Below are positions 19,687-27,249 of a DNA stretch of 33,274 nucleotides, piece after piece. The notes under the pieces were generated by a model. It had not been told where the DNA came from. It saw only the letters and a program-made list of their open reading frames with translations, and made no database searches. This DNA comes from Desulfobacterales bacterium (GTDB lineage Bacteria > Desulfobacterota > Desulfobacteria > Desulfobacterales > C00003060), in contig JABXJX010000013.1 of NCBI GenBank assembly GCA_013375375.1, positions 1 through 33,274 on the forward strand, written 5' to 3'. Position 1 is the stretch's first letter; each line of letters starts with the position of its first letter. Both the position numbers and the translations under genes were made by a program.

Positions 19687-19871
19687 TTACAAAATGTGCT
19701 CAGAGTGATGTGTCGTGCATGGAGCCTAAAGCTCAGGCTACCCCAAAAACGTTTTAGGACGGGGACATTGGTGTAGAACGTGCGTAGCCTCTCAAAATGG
19801 TTATTTCTCTCAGGCTTTTTTCTGATGGAACGGCTTTTATTACACATGATGTCGTTACCCGAAGATACAGT

Positions 19872-21128
19872 TTAAGGTGCGGGGAGCAGCCACTTCCAGA
19901 TTGGTAAAAAAACAATATCTTTTCCTTTTATCGTTTCATTGCCTTCAAAATCCCAGGTCAGGATCATGAGATTATTGCACCCGGTTTCTTTCGCCACCTT
20001 GATGAGTGAGTTTATCTCTCTGTTTCGTGTGGTTTTGTCGCTAATTTCATAACAAACCTGGATCAACTGTGCTATTGCCAGGCCCTCTTTTATCGCGAAA
20101 TCAACCTCTTTGCCATCACGAGTCTTATAATAATAAAATTCTTCCTCTCTTCTTAGCAACTCGATGGCCGCGAGATTTTCCAGGAGTCTGCCAATATCCG
20201 GGGAAATCTTGAACTTTATGGAATTGATTATTCCGAGATCGTATGCATAGGCTTTCCTGGGGCTTTTCAAAGATTCTTTTGCTTTATCGGAGAATCTATC
20301 AAGGTTGAAAATCAGATAAGCCTCTTTGAGGTACTCAAGATAATTTTCAACGGTGTGTACACTTCTGATCTCCAGTAAATTTTTCAGTTTGTTATAGGAA
20401 AACAGGGAGGAATGACTGGTTATCAGGTAGCGGCCAAGATCATAAAGTTTTTTGGCATAGCGAACATTGTATCTTTTTACAATGTCCTTAAAAAGGATAC
20501 TATCGAACAAGGTAGCCAGGTAATGTTTCCCATCCAGGTTTCCAGTTACAATCTCAGGATAACCACCGGTTGAAAGATACTCACTCAAGTTCCTGAGCAA
20601 CAACCCCTGCCGTTCCTTCAGGTCCAGGGTGTCATCAAGATCGAAGTTGCCGGCAAGGAGGAATTCAGGGAAAGAAAACGGCAGCACCTGAAACGGTATG
20701 TATCTGCCGGTTAGATGGGTGGCAAGTTCTCTGCTGAGAAGTTTTGAATTTGAGCCGGTTACAACCAGATTCTTACCTCTGCGATGCAGCCTGTTCACGA
20801 AAAGCTCCCAGTCTTTGACGTTCTGGATCTCATCAAAGAGGAGATACTCTGTCTCCCCGTATACTTCTATAATAGATTTAAGAAGCTCATCAAAATCATC
20901 TGTATCCGCCAGCCGTTCATCGTCAAAATTCACATAGGCAAAATCAACGCCTTTAAGCATCTGAATGGCAAAAATTGACTTCCCGGCTCTTCGCGGCCCC
21001 ATGATAACCTTAATAAGGGTGTTTGCCAGAGCTGCCCTTGCAGAGAGTACCCTTTCTCGCGGCACATAATTGCCTTTTAAGAAGGCGTCTCTTTCTGCTT
21101 TTTGACCAATAAGCGCATTTTTTATCAT
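19872..21128 (-). CDS. AAA ATPase with DUF4143 (AAA_14 family)
   Basis: A 418-residue protein of the common AAA_14/DUF4143 group. Walker A GPRRAGKS is at 44-51, Walker B EYLLFDEIQ near 94-102, and the sensor VTGSNSKLL at 123-131 with an arginine-finger-type LTGRY segment. The DUF4143 part in the C-terminal half ends in a nuclease-like strand pattern (FYYYKTRDGKEVDFAI). The cellular role of the family is unsettled; members are often found in accessory DNA and proposed to act in defence or as selfish elements. It opposes its neighbours and has its own promoter, with an inverted repeat at the start site. Confidence 0.93.
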   Translation of the reverse strand: MIKNALIGQKAERDAFLKGNYVPRERVLSARAALANTLIKVIMGPRRAGKSIFAIQMLKGVDFAYVNFDDERLADTDDFDELLKSIIEVYGETEYLLFDEIQNVKDWELFVNRLHRRGKNLVVTGSNSKLLSRELATHLTGRYIPFQVLPFSFPEFLLAGNFDLDDTLDLKERQGLLLRNLSEYLSTGGYPEIVTGNLDGKHYLATLFDSILFKDIVKRYNVRYAKKLYDLGRYLITSHSSLFSYNKLKNLLEIRSVHTVENYLEYLKEAYLIFNLDRFSDKAKESLKSPRKAYAYDLGIINSIKFKISPDIGRLLENLAAIELLRREEEFYYYKTRDGKEVDFAIKEGLAIAQLIQVCYEISDKTTRNREINSLIKVAKETGCNNLMILTWDFEGNETIKGKDIVFLPIWKWLLPAP

Positions 21129-21134
21129 GAATCA

Positions 21135-21185
21135 CACAAATTCCCGTAATTTTGTGCAGTATACAATATTCAATGCAGTTGTCAA
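21135..21185 (-). promoter_or_regulatory. Promoter and possible operator of the AAA/DUF4143 gene
   Basis: Read on the minus strand, TTGACA (21185-21180) is separated by 16 bases from TATACT (21163-21158), close to the sigma-70 consensus. Transcription should begin near 21151. An imperfect inverted repeat, CACAAATT with AATTTTGTG (21135-21156), overlaps the expected start site and could be an operator. No strong ribosome-binding site precedes the ATG at 21128. Confidence 0.65.
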
Positions 21186-21258
21186 TGAATAAAGGTCAAT
21201 ATGAATTGCAAGTCCCATTTCCTAATATCCTGGCCCCATTTTTTCTTCATTTTCGACA

Positions 21259-21279
21259 GGATATACAGGATGGACCGGA
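21259..21279 (+). repeat. Left copy of a 21-base direct repeat flanking hipBA
   Basis: This 21-base segment, beginning GGATATACAGGATGGACC, is identical to 22902-22922. It lies 97 bases before the hipB start codon in otherwise non-coding DNA. Confidence 0.85.
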
Positions 21280-21338
21280 TTTCGAAAAGCCTCTTTTGGT
21301 AAGAAAGATACGGAAGATAATTACTCGGTAATAAATAC

Positions 21339-21367
21339 TTTACATAGTAGGCATTGTTATGCTATAA
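21339..21367 (+). promoter_or_regulatory. Likely hipBA promoter
   Basis: TTTACA (21339-21344) and CTATAA (21362-21367) are separated by 17 bases. Transcription would start about 21373-21375, almost at the hipB ATG (21376), so the message may be leaderless. The AAGG just upstream of the ATG would then not be in the transcript. Confidence 0.5.
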
Positions 21368-21375
21368 GGTTACAT

Positions 21376-21690
21376 ATGATTAACAATGGTGCAAGCATTG
21401 AGTCCCTGCTGAAACAGCTTGGCGAAAGGTTGAAAGAGGCGCGTCTGGCTCGCAACGAAAGCCAGGAACTGTTCGCACAAAGGCTTGGCTTAACCCGCCA
21501 ATCGTACAGCAAAATGGAAAAAGGTTCTCCGCAGACGCTGATTGGCAACTGGCTGGAGGCAAGCAGCATCCTCGGCCGGCTTGACGGCTGGCAGGAGGTG
21601 CTGGCTCCAAAAGAAGACCTGTTTGCGAAATTCAAAAGAAAAACCAGTAAGCGACAGCGGGCTGGCGGCAAACGGAAGAGGAAGAAATGA
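21376..21690 (+). CDS. hipB: HipB-type antitoxin, Xre-family regulator
   Basis: A 104-residue helix-turn-helix protein. The HTH lies at about 12-65 (GERLKEARLARNESQELFA, then QRLGLTRQSYSKMEKG). The very basic C-terminal tail (KRKTSKRQRAGGKRKRKK) is unusual for HipB and could aid DNA or toxin contact. It should neutralise HipA and repress its own promoter. Its stop overlaps the hipA start (ATGA), the usual arrangement for coupled antitoxin-toxin synthesis. Confidence 0.85.
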   Translation: MINNGASIESLLKQLGERLKEARLARNESQELFAQRLGLTRQSYSKMEKGSPQTLIGNWLEASSILGRLDGWQEVLAPKEDLFAKFKRKTSKRQRAGGKRKRKK

Positions 21691-22943
21691 TAAGGCTTAA
21701 TATATGGTTAACCCTGCCATCCGGGGAAGTCGTCAAGGCCGGCGAACTGGCCGTAGCCGACCCTGATGCCAGGGGAGCGCTGGAGGGACAATTCCGCTAT
21801 GTCCCGGAATACCTGGAACACCCGAGGGCCTTTCCACTCGATCCGTTGCGGTTGCCTTTGTCCGCGGAACCATTTAATGCTGACCGGCCCCGTGCCGGTG
21901 TCCATGGCGTTTTTGAAGACAGCCTTCCGGACGACTGGGGGCGAAGGCTCCTGATTCGCCGCTACAACCTGGGGCGCAGTGAACAACGTGTTCCCCAATT
22001 GTTGAGTCTGTTGGGCAATCAAGGGTTGGGAGCCCTGAGTTATAGAGAGAGTGACGACGGGCCTGACCTGAAAATAGCAGGGGTTTCCAGCCGTCACCTG
22101 CAGGAACTGGCGCTACAGGTGGAAAAATTCGAGCAAGAACCCGCCGTCACGGCAGACGATGAACTTTCTCTGTTGTTCCAGGCAGGCAGCTCCCCGGGCG
22201 GGGCCAGGCCCAAGGCGCTTGTTGAGGACGAGAAAGGCTCATACCTGGCAAAGTTTGCCAGCGCCAAGGACCATCTTGACGTGGTAAGCCTGGAGGCCGC
22301 CGCCATGGAGTTGGGCCGCCGGGCAGGAATCGAAACAGCCGAGACCAGGCTTTTACCGTTGGGCTCCAGAAAATGCCTGCTGGTGAAACGATTCGATATC
22401 AACGAAGCCGGCGGCCGCAACCACCTAATCAGCATGCAGTCACTGCTCAAGGCCGATGGCTATTACAATGCCGGCTATTGGGACATGGCAGAGGTAATCA
22501 AGCATGTTTCTACACAACCGGGGCAGGATCTGCATCGGCTTTACAGGCAGATGGTGTTCAACGTGATGATCGGCAACACCGATGACCACCTGAAAAATTT
22601 CCTCATGCTGCACAATGACACCGGCTGGCGACTGAGCCCAGCCTTCGACCTGGTACCGAACATCAGTTTCAACAGGGAGCATGTACTACGCATTGGGCTT
22701 GATAACAGGCCACCGGACCTTGATACACTCTTGGAAGAGGCCAAACACTTTGGGATAAAACGGCGACAGCAGGCCATGGATATGGTCAGGGAGGTTCATG
22801 AGGCTGCCTCGGAGTGGCCCGCAATTTTCACCGCCAATAAAGTGCCGGCGAAAGATACAGAAAGTATCGGTAGAGATATCAGCCAACGGCTGGAAAAATC
22901 TGGATATACAGGATGGACCGGAGATGGTGTGAGGGGAATTTAG
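21687..22943 (+). CDS. hipA: HipA-type serine/threonine kinase toxin
   Basis: A 418-residue kinase of the HipA family. In E. coli, HipA phosphorylates glutamyl-tRNA synthetase and causes growth arrest; the target here is unknown. The N-terminal domain contains the HGVFEDSLPDDWGRRLL block. The glycine/serine loop GSSPGGARPKA is at 167-177, the catalytic NTDDHLKN at 297-304, and the metal-binding DLVPN at 321-325, so it appears catalytically intact. The last 13 or so codons (SGYTGWTGDGVRGI) are supplied by the right copy of the 21-base direct repeat, so the C-terminus may not be ancestral. Confidence 0.92.
   Translation: MIRLNIWLTLPSGEVVKAGELAVADPDARGALEGQFRYVPEYLEHPRAFPLDPLRLPLSAEPFNADRPRAGVHGVFEDSLPDDWGRRLLIRRYNLGRSEQRVPQLLSLLGNQGLGALSYRESDDGPDLKIAGVSSRHLQELALQVEKFEQEPAVTADDELSLLFQAGSSPGGARPKALVEDEKGSYLAKFASAKDHLDVVSLEAAAMELGRRAGIETAETRLLPLGSRKCLLVKRFDINEAGGRNHLISMQSLLKADGYYNAGYWDMAEVIKHVSTQPGQDLHRLYRQMVFNVMIGNTDDHLKNFLMLHNDTGWRLSPAFDLVPNISFNREHVLRIGLDNRPPDLDTLLEEAKHFGIKRRQQAMDMVREVHEAASEWPAIFTANKVPAKDTESIGRDISQRLEKSGYTGWTGDGVRGI
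22902..22922 (+). repeat. Right copy of the 21-base direct repeat, within hipA
   Basis: It is identical to 21259-21279 and encodes the C-terminal residues GYTGWTG of HipA before the stop at 22941-22943. Together the two copies bracket about 1.6 kb holding hipBA and its promoter. Confidence 0.85.
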
Positions 22944-23005
22944 GTTGCACATCATTTCGATCTACATTAAACTGATTAGTTGCTTACCGTGGACTTTGGA
23001 GGAAG

Positions 23006-23317
23006 ATGCAGAAAATACCGATCGATCGTGCCATGCCTGGAATGAAACTTGCGAAACCGGTCGCCAACGACAGGGGAATCGTCCTGTGTGGCCAAGGGGC
23101 TGAGCTGACCGAGGAAATAATTGAGCGTCTTTCCGGTATGGGGGTCAAGCGTATCACGGTGGAGGGGCATCCCATCGATACAGGCGAGCCGGAGAAGAGC
23201 CTTAGCCAACACATAGACGAACTACATGCCCGTTTCAGGAAGGTGGAAGGGGACCCGCTCATGAAAAGGATCAAGGATATCTTTTTGGAACGGTTAAAAG
23301 AAACAGCAGACGAGTAA
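23006..23317 (+). CDS. Small HDOD-associated protein
   Basis: A 103-residue cytoplasmic protein. Its opening (KIPIDRAMPGMKLAKPVANDRGIV, in blocks IPIDRAMPGMKLAKPV and DRGIVLC) resembles the N-terminal segment that precedes HD-GYP or HDOD domains. The pattern GAELTEEIIERLSGMGVKRITVEG is the matching second half. A charged C-terminal helix follows. A GGAGGA ribosome-binding site lies three bases before ATG 23006. The stop overlaps the ATG of the HDOD gene (TAATG), so it may act as a split-off partner of that protein. The function is unknown. Confidence 0.8.
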   Translation: MQKIPIDRAMPGMKLAKPVANDRGIVLCGQGAELTEEIIERLSGMGVKRITVEGHPIDTGEPEKSLSQHIDELHARFRKVEGDPLMKRIKDIFLERLKETADE

Positions 23318-24165
23318 TGACGGTTGACAAGAAAAAAATCCGTAAACGGGTAGAAGCATTGAAAAGCGTGCCGACCATGCCGGGCACCTTTGAAAAGATC
23401 AGCCGGTTGATAGATAGTTCGAAGACGACCGCTGCTGATATTGCAGATGTTATTTCGTCCGATCAGGCGCTCTCCGCCAAAGTTCTTCGACTTGTCAATT
23501 CCGCATTCTATGGGTTCCCCGGCCGCATCTCAAATGTGACACACGCGCTGATTATCCTCGGTTTCGACGTAGTCAAGGGGCTTGTTCTGAGCACTTCTGT
23601 TTTCGACATGATGCTTGCAAGGGGGTTATTCGGCCTCTGGGAACATTCGCTCGGGTGCGCCATAACCGCCGGAGTCATTGCCAGAAAAATAGAACACCCG
23701 GACCCTGAGGAAGCGTCCGTGGCCGCTCTCTTGCATGACCTCGGCAAGGTCATTATAAAAATAGAGGTTCCGGAGAAAGCATCACTCATAGAGGAGGCGG
23801 TCGAAAAAAAAGAGATTTCAGTATATGAGGCGGAAGAAGATATTCTCGGATTCAACCACGCTACGGTCGGAAAATGGCTCAGTAAAAAATGGAATCTGCC
23901 TCCTGCACTTGCTGATCCGATTGCCCATCATCATGCCCCGGGACTCGCGAGATTAGCCCCAAAGCAAACCGCGATCGTCCATCTTGCCGATGTCCTTATC
24001 CGGGCCAGAGGCTTCGGCTCTGGAGGAGACAACCTGGTACCTCAAATAGACGCCAAGACCTGGGGGGCCTTGCATATTTCTGATCCCCTTTTAGAGGAGA
24101 TCATCAATGAAATGGACGATAAATTGGAGGATGCCGAAGATCTTCTTGCCAATGATGACAGCTGA
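23317..24165 (+). CDS. HDOD-domain signalling protein
   Basis: A 282-residue protein covering one HDOD domain (about residues 15-215). It has LKSVPTMPGTFEKI, the SSDQALSAKVLRLVNSAFYG block typical of the family, and an intact-looking HD motif LLHDLGK near 141-147. A later histidine cluster (AHHHAP) follows. HDOD proteins usually lack phosphodiesterase residues and act as signalling scaffolds; here several metal-binding-type histidines are kept, so activity cannot be excluded. It is coupled to the small gene upstream and followed by a GGDEF protein, which suggests a link to cyclic-di-nucleotide signalling. Confidence 0.9.
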   Translation: MTVDKKKIRKRVEALKSVPTMPGTFEKISRLIDSSKTTAADIADVISSDQALSAKVLRLVNSAFYGFPGRISNVTHALIILGFDVVKGLVLSTSVFDMMLARGLFGLWEHSLGCAITAGVIARKIEHPDPEEASVAALLHDLGKVIIKIEVPEKASLIEEAVEKKEISVYEAEEDILGFNHATVGKWLSKKWNLPPALADPIAHHHAPGLARLAPKQTAIVHLADVLIRARGFGSGGDNLVPQIDAKTWGALHISDPLLEEIINEMDDKLEDAEDLLANDDS

Positions 24166-24210
24166 GCGGCTCTAACTTATGCAACTTGGGGCGAAGCCTA
24201 TAGTTTTGCT

Positions 24211-25170
24211 ATGACTCAACACAAGAAAAGAATCCTCATCGTCGATAGAAACCCGGATGACGCAGAAGAGATTAGACAGCTCTTGGAGGCGGATGAGGGC
24301 CGGCTTACCGTTTACACCGCAGAATCACCTCGCCGTGCCATTGACACCATATACAATGAGCCTCCGGATCTTGTCGTTATCGGCTGTTCATTAGAGGCCG
24401 GTGAAGGCGACGATCTTTGTTGTAAGATCAAATCCGATACAGTCTTCGGACACCTGCCTATTATATTGCTACTGGACAACGCGAGCCATGGCACTGGAAT
24501 CGACTGGGAGAAGACTCCGGCGGACGACTATCTCTGGAAACCGCTCGATCCAAAAGAAATACAAAATAGGATTTCTCTGGCCTTTGCACGAGCCACGAGG
24601 GCCGGAGATGCCAACCCCCTTACTCGCCTTCCCGGAAATCATTCGATCATGAAGGAGATACAGGAGAAAATTAACAGCGGGCTCCCCTTTGCTGTTGCTT
24701 ATGTCGACCTTGACAACTTCAAATCTTACAATGATAAGTACGGATTCGTTCGCGGGGATGAGATCCTAAAGATGACCGCCCGTCTCCTTGCCAACTCCAT
24801 ACGCCAGCTTGATTCCCCTCGGGCCTTTGTAGGCCACATTGGCGGGGACGACTTTGTCTTCATTGTCCCGCTCGATCAATTAGATAGCACCTGTGCGGAA
24901 CTCATCAGAAATTTCGATCTTATCATAGGAAACTTTTACGATGAAGAGGACAGGATACACGGCTTCATTGAGTCTGCAAATCGCAAAGGCGAAAAGGAGC
25001 TTTTCCCTGTTATCTCGCTTTCGATAGCAGTAGTTACGAACGAATACAGGCCGATAAAACATATCGGTGAGGTTAGCGCAGTTGCCGCGGAACTCAAAAA
25101 ACGCGTCAAGTGTATAGAGGGGAGCACGTATCTGAAAGATCGACGAGGGTCTAAGGATCAATCTCTCTAA
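24211..25170 (+). CDS. Receiver-like domain plus GGDEF protein
   Basis: A 319-residue two-domain protein. Residues 6-125 resemble a response-regulator receiver (ILIVDRNPDD, then YLWKPLDPKEI with K110). The expected phosphorylated aspartate is replaced: the segment reads PPDLVVIGCSL, with G58 at that position. Residues 135-305 form a GGDEF domain with YVDLDNFKSYNDKYGF and the signature GGDDF at 211-215. No RxxD inhibitory site precedes it. Diguanylate cyclase activity is possible but uncertain, since E is replaced by D in the signature. It follows the HDOD gene by 45 bases. The 172 bases after it hold no gene. Confidence 0.88.
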   Translation: MTQHKKRILIVDRNPDDAEEIRQLLEADEGRLTVYTAESPRRAIDTIYNEPPDLVVIGCSLEAGEGDDLCCKIKSDTVFGHLPIILLLDNASHGTGIDWEKTPADDYLWKPLDPKEIQNRISLAFARATRAGDANPLTRLPGNHSIMKEIQEKINSGLPFAVAYVDLDNFKSYNDKYGFVRGDEILKMTARLLANSIRQLDSPRAFVGHIGGDDFVFIVPLDQLDSTCAELIRNFDLIIGNFYDEEDRIHGFIESANRKGEKELFPVISLSIAVVTNEYRPIKHIGEVSAVAAELKKRVKCIEGSTYLKDRRGSKDQSL

Positions 25171-25342
25171 GGCCGGAAGTTGAACCATTGAAGCCCTCTA
25201 ATTTCCATAAGGTCGGATGCATTTTTTACATCATTATACACGCCTTTTTGGACATTGTGGCCCTAATCTTTAAATATGTCTATATCAAAAATTAGATCTT
25301 AGACTCTTAACTTCTACTCCTTGCAGCTTTGGGTTTTCGCCT

Positions 25343-25684
25343 TTACTCCCCTTCAATATCGGCGATCTCAAGCTCTTTTCCCGACACAAGTGCGATGAGC
25401 GCCCCTTTGCATTGGGGACAAAGGAAGAAAAGGCCGTCCGCCTCAAAATCAATCTCACAATCACGGCAATGCGCCCTTACGGGGACAACCTCCATAACCA
25501 GTTCGGCCCCATCCGCCAGCGTGCCCCGTGAAATCACCTCAAAAGAAAAGCTGAGGGCCTCGGGCACTATCGTGGAGAGCTTCCCTATGCGCAGGCGCAC
25601 CTGGTTGACCTTGGAAAGCCCGTGCTTTTTCCCCTCGTCCCGGACGATCTTGAGCAGGCTTTCTGCAACGGCAAGTTCATGCAT
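25343..25684 (-). CDS. hypA: Hydrogenase/urease nickel incorporation protein HypA
   Basis: A 113-residue metallochaperone that delivers nickel to [NiFe]-hydrogenase maturation. It begins MHELAVAESLL, with the nickel-binding MHE N-terminus. It carries the zinc site as two CxxC pairs (HCRDC and LCPQC) flanking the loop. Its ATG overlaps the stop of the foldase gene upstream by one base. No other hyp genes or hydrogenase subunits lie in the window, so it is detached from its usual cluster. Confidence 0.95.
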   Translation of the reverse strand: MHELAVAESLLKIVRDEGKKHGLSKVNQVRLRIGKLSTIVPEALSFSFEVISRGTLADGAELVMEVVPVRAHCRDCEIDFEADGLFFLCPQCKGALIALVSGKELEIADIEGE

Positions 25685-27135
25685 TAATCAAGGAATCCCT
25701 CCTGAATGGTGATCTCACTCTTTTTGCGCAGTCCGGCCAAGAATTCCCCGACAGCACCCTGGCGTTTCTGGAGCAAAAAGCTGGTTTTGATCTGCGATTT
25801 CTTGTCCTCAAGCCCGTCCGGGCTGGCCTCCTGCCGGGCTTTGAACCGGAGCACATAATACCCTTGCTTTCCTTTGATCACAGCATCCGGGAAGGGTTTT
25901 GACGGGCTTAATGAAAAGGCTGCTTCCCGTATCTCCGGCTCCGAACCGATCTCCGGGATTGTTCCGAACCGTCCGAAAAAATCAGTGCTTCTTGCTTTCA
26001 GCTTTTGACTCGCGACAGCATTTTGAAACCCTGCTCCACCTTTTAGGTCCTTTAAAAATTTCTCAGCGTCCTTTTTGGCCAGATCGTTTTGTTTCGCCAT
26101 GGCCAGGTCTTTTCTGACCCTTTTTTCAACTCGCTTCAGGTCAGGGATTCTCGCCGGCTCCTTGGCAATCGGTTGAAGTATATAATATCCGTCTGACAGT
26201 TTAAGCGGCTCACTCACCTCGTTTTCGTTGAGATCAAAGGCTGTTTTGGCAAACCTTTTATGCTCTTTGATCCCCTTTACGGGTCCGGCGCGTGGGAAGG
26301 ACTCGGTTTCATGGACCTTGAGTTGGCCGGCCTCTGTTGCATCAGATATGTTGCCTGCCCTGTAACAGGCCTCATAGATTTCCTCGGCCCGATCAAAGGC
26401 AAGTGTTTTGGCCTGGGCTTCGAATTCCTTGAAACCAATACGGAGATATTGTACCTTGACCTTGACAGGTATCTCATATGTTTTCTTATGCTTTGAGAAA
26501 TAGGTCTCGATCTCTTCCGGGATCATCTCAACGTTTTTATAAGCCGAAGGCTTGAAGAGCACGTAGTCGAGGCTTACCTTCTTTTCAAGCCACTTGTAGG
26601 CCTCAAAGGCCTCGGCATCCGACACCTTGATGCTCCCGAGGATAAGGCCTTGAAGTTTGTCAACGAGAAGCTCATTTTTCTTGCTTTCCTCATACATTTC
26701 GGGTGTCATCCGATTATGCGCCAAGACTCGCTGGTATAGCCGGGGATCAAATCGGCCATCCCTGTGAAACGCCGGCACCCGCTCGATTGTCCTGAATAAC
26801 TCCTCGTCGGTTACACGGAAATTTAGCCGGGTTGCTTCCTGGAGAAGAAGCCGGCGGTTGATAATTTGGTCCAATGCCTGTTTTTTGATGTTCAGGCTTC
26901 GGAGAGATTTCTCATCCAAGGCATTTCCGAACTGTCTTCGGTACGTTTCCATCAATTGATCGTAAACGCCGCGGAATTCATCGCGAGCAATAGGCGCACC
27001 GTTCACAAGCGCGATCCGGTTGCCTTTCTGGGCGCGATAACTTCCGACCCCCCAGAATACAAAGACTACTACAATAGCACCCAGGGCCAATTTGATAAGC
27101 CATGACTGGGCGTGTTTTCTCATCAAATGAAGCAT
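25684..27135 (-). CDS. PpiD/SurA-like periplasmic peptidyl-prolyl isomerase
   Basis: A 483-residue membrane-anchored foldase. An N-terminal helix (about 14-31, WLIKLALGAIVVVFVFWGV) resembles the PpiD anchor, followed by a SurA_N-type chaperone domain (LVNGAPIARDEFRGVYDQL to about residue 170). A parvulin-like region lies at about 225-345, containing AFDLNENEVSEPLKLSDGYY, and then a helical C-terminal part. The parvulin catalytic residues are not clearly conserved, so it may be chiefly a chaperone. A GAGGT ribosome-binding site precedes the ATG. It is translationally coupled to hypA. Confidence 0.85.
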   Translation of the reverse strand: MLHLMRKHAQSWLIKLALGAIVVVFVFWGVGSYRAQKGNRIALVNGAPIARDEFRGVYDQLMETYRRQFGNALDEKSLRSLNIKKQALDQIINRRLLLQEATRLNFRVTDEELFRTIERVPAFHRDGRFDPRLYQRVLAHNRMTPEMYEESKKNELLVDKLQGLILGSIKVSDAEAFEAYKWLEKKVSLDYVLFKPSAYKNVEMIPEEIETYFSKHKKTYEIPVKVKVQYLRIGFKEFEAQAKTLAFDRAEEIYEACYRAGNISDATEAGQLKVHETESFPRAGPVKGIKEHKRFAKTAFDLNENEVSEPLKLSDGYYILQPIAKEPARIPDLKRVEKRVRKDLAMAKQNDLAKKDAEKFLKDLKGGAGFQNAVASQKLKARSTDFFGRFGTIPEIGSEPEIREAAFSLSPSKPFPDAVIKGKQGYYVLRFKARQEASPDGLEDKKSQIKTSFLLQKRQGAVGEFLAGLRKKSEITIQEGFLD

Positions 27136-27173
27136 AATTACCTCGCATTATAATTTTGGAACCGCAACAGCGA

Positions 27174-27207
27174 GCCCCGGTGAAATATGCGCTGCATTTC
27201 ACGGGGG
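27174..27207. repeat. Inverted repeat between aconitase and foldase genes
   Basis: GTGAAAT (27180-27186) pairs with ATTTCAC (27196-27202), extended by C/G bases to about 13 pairs with a mismatch. A second small stem (TCCGC with GGCGGA) follows at about 27220-27237. It lies downstream of the aconitase stop on the minus strand but has no T-run, so it could be an attenuating hairpin or a dispersed repeat. Confidence 0.5.
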
Positions 27208-27249
27208 GGAGCCGCATCCTCCGCAGTCTGAGGCGGATTGCAGGGGACT

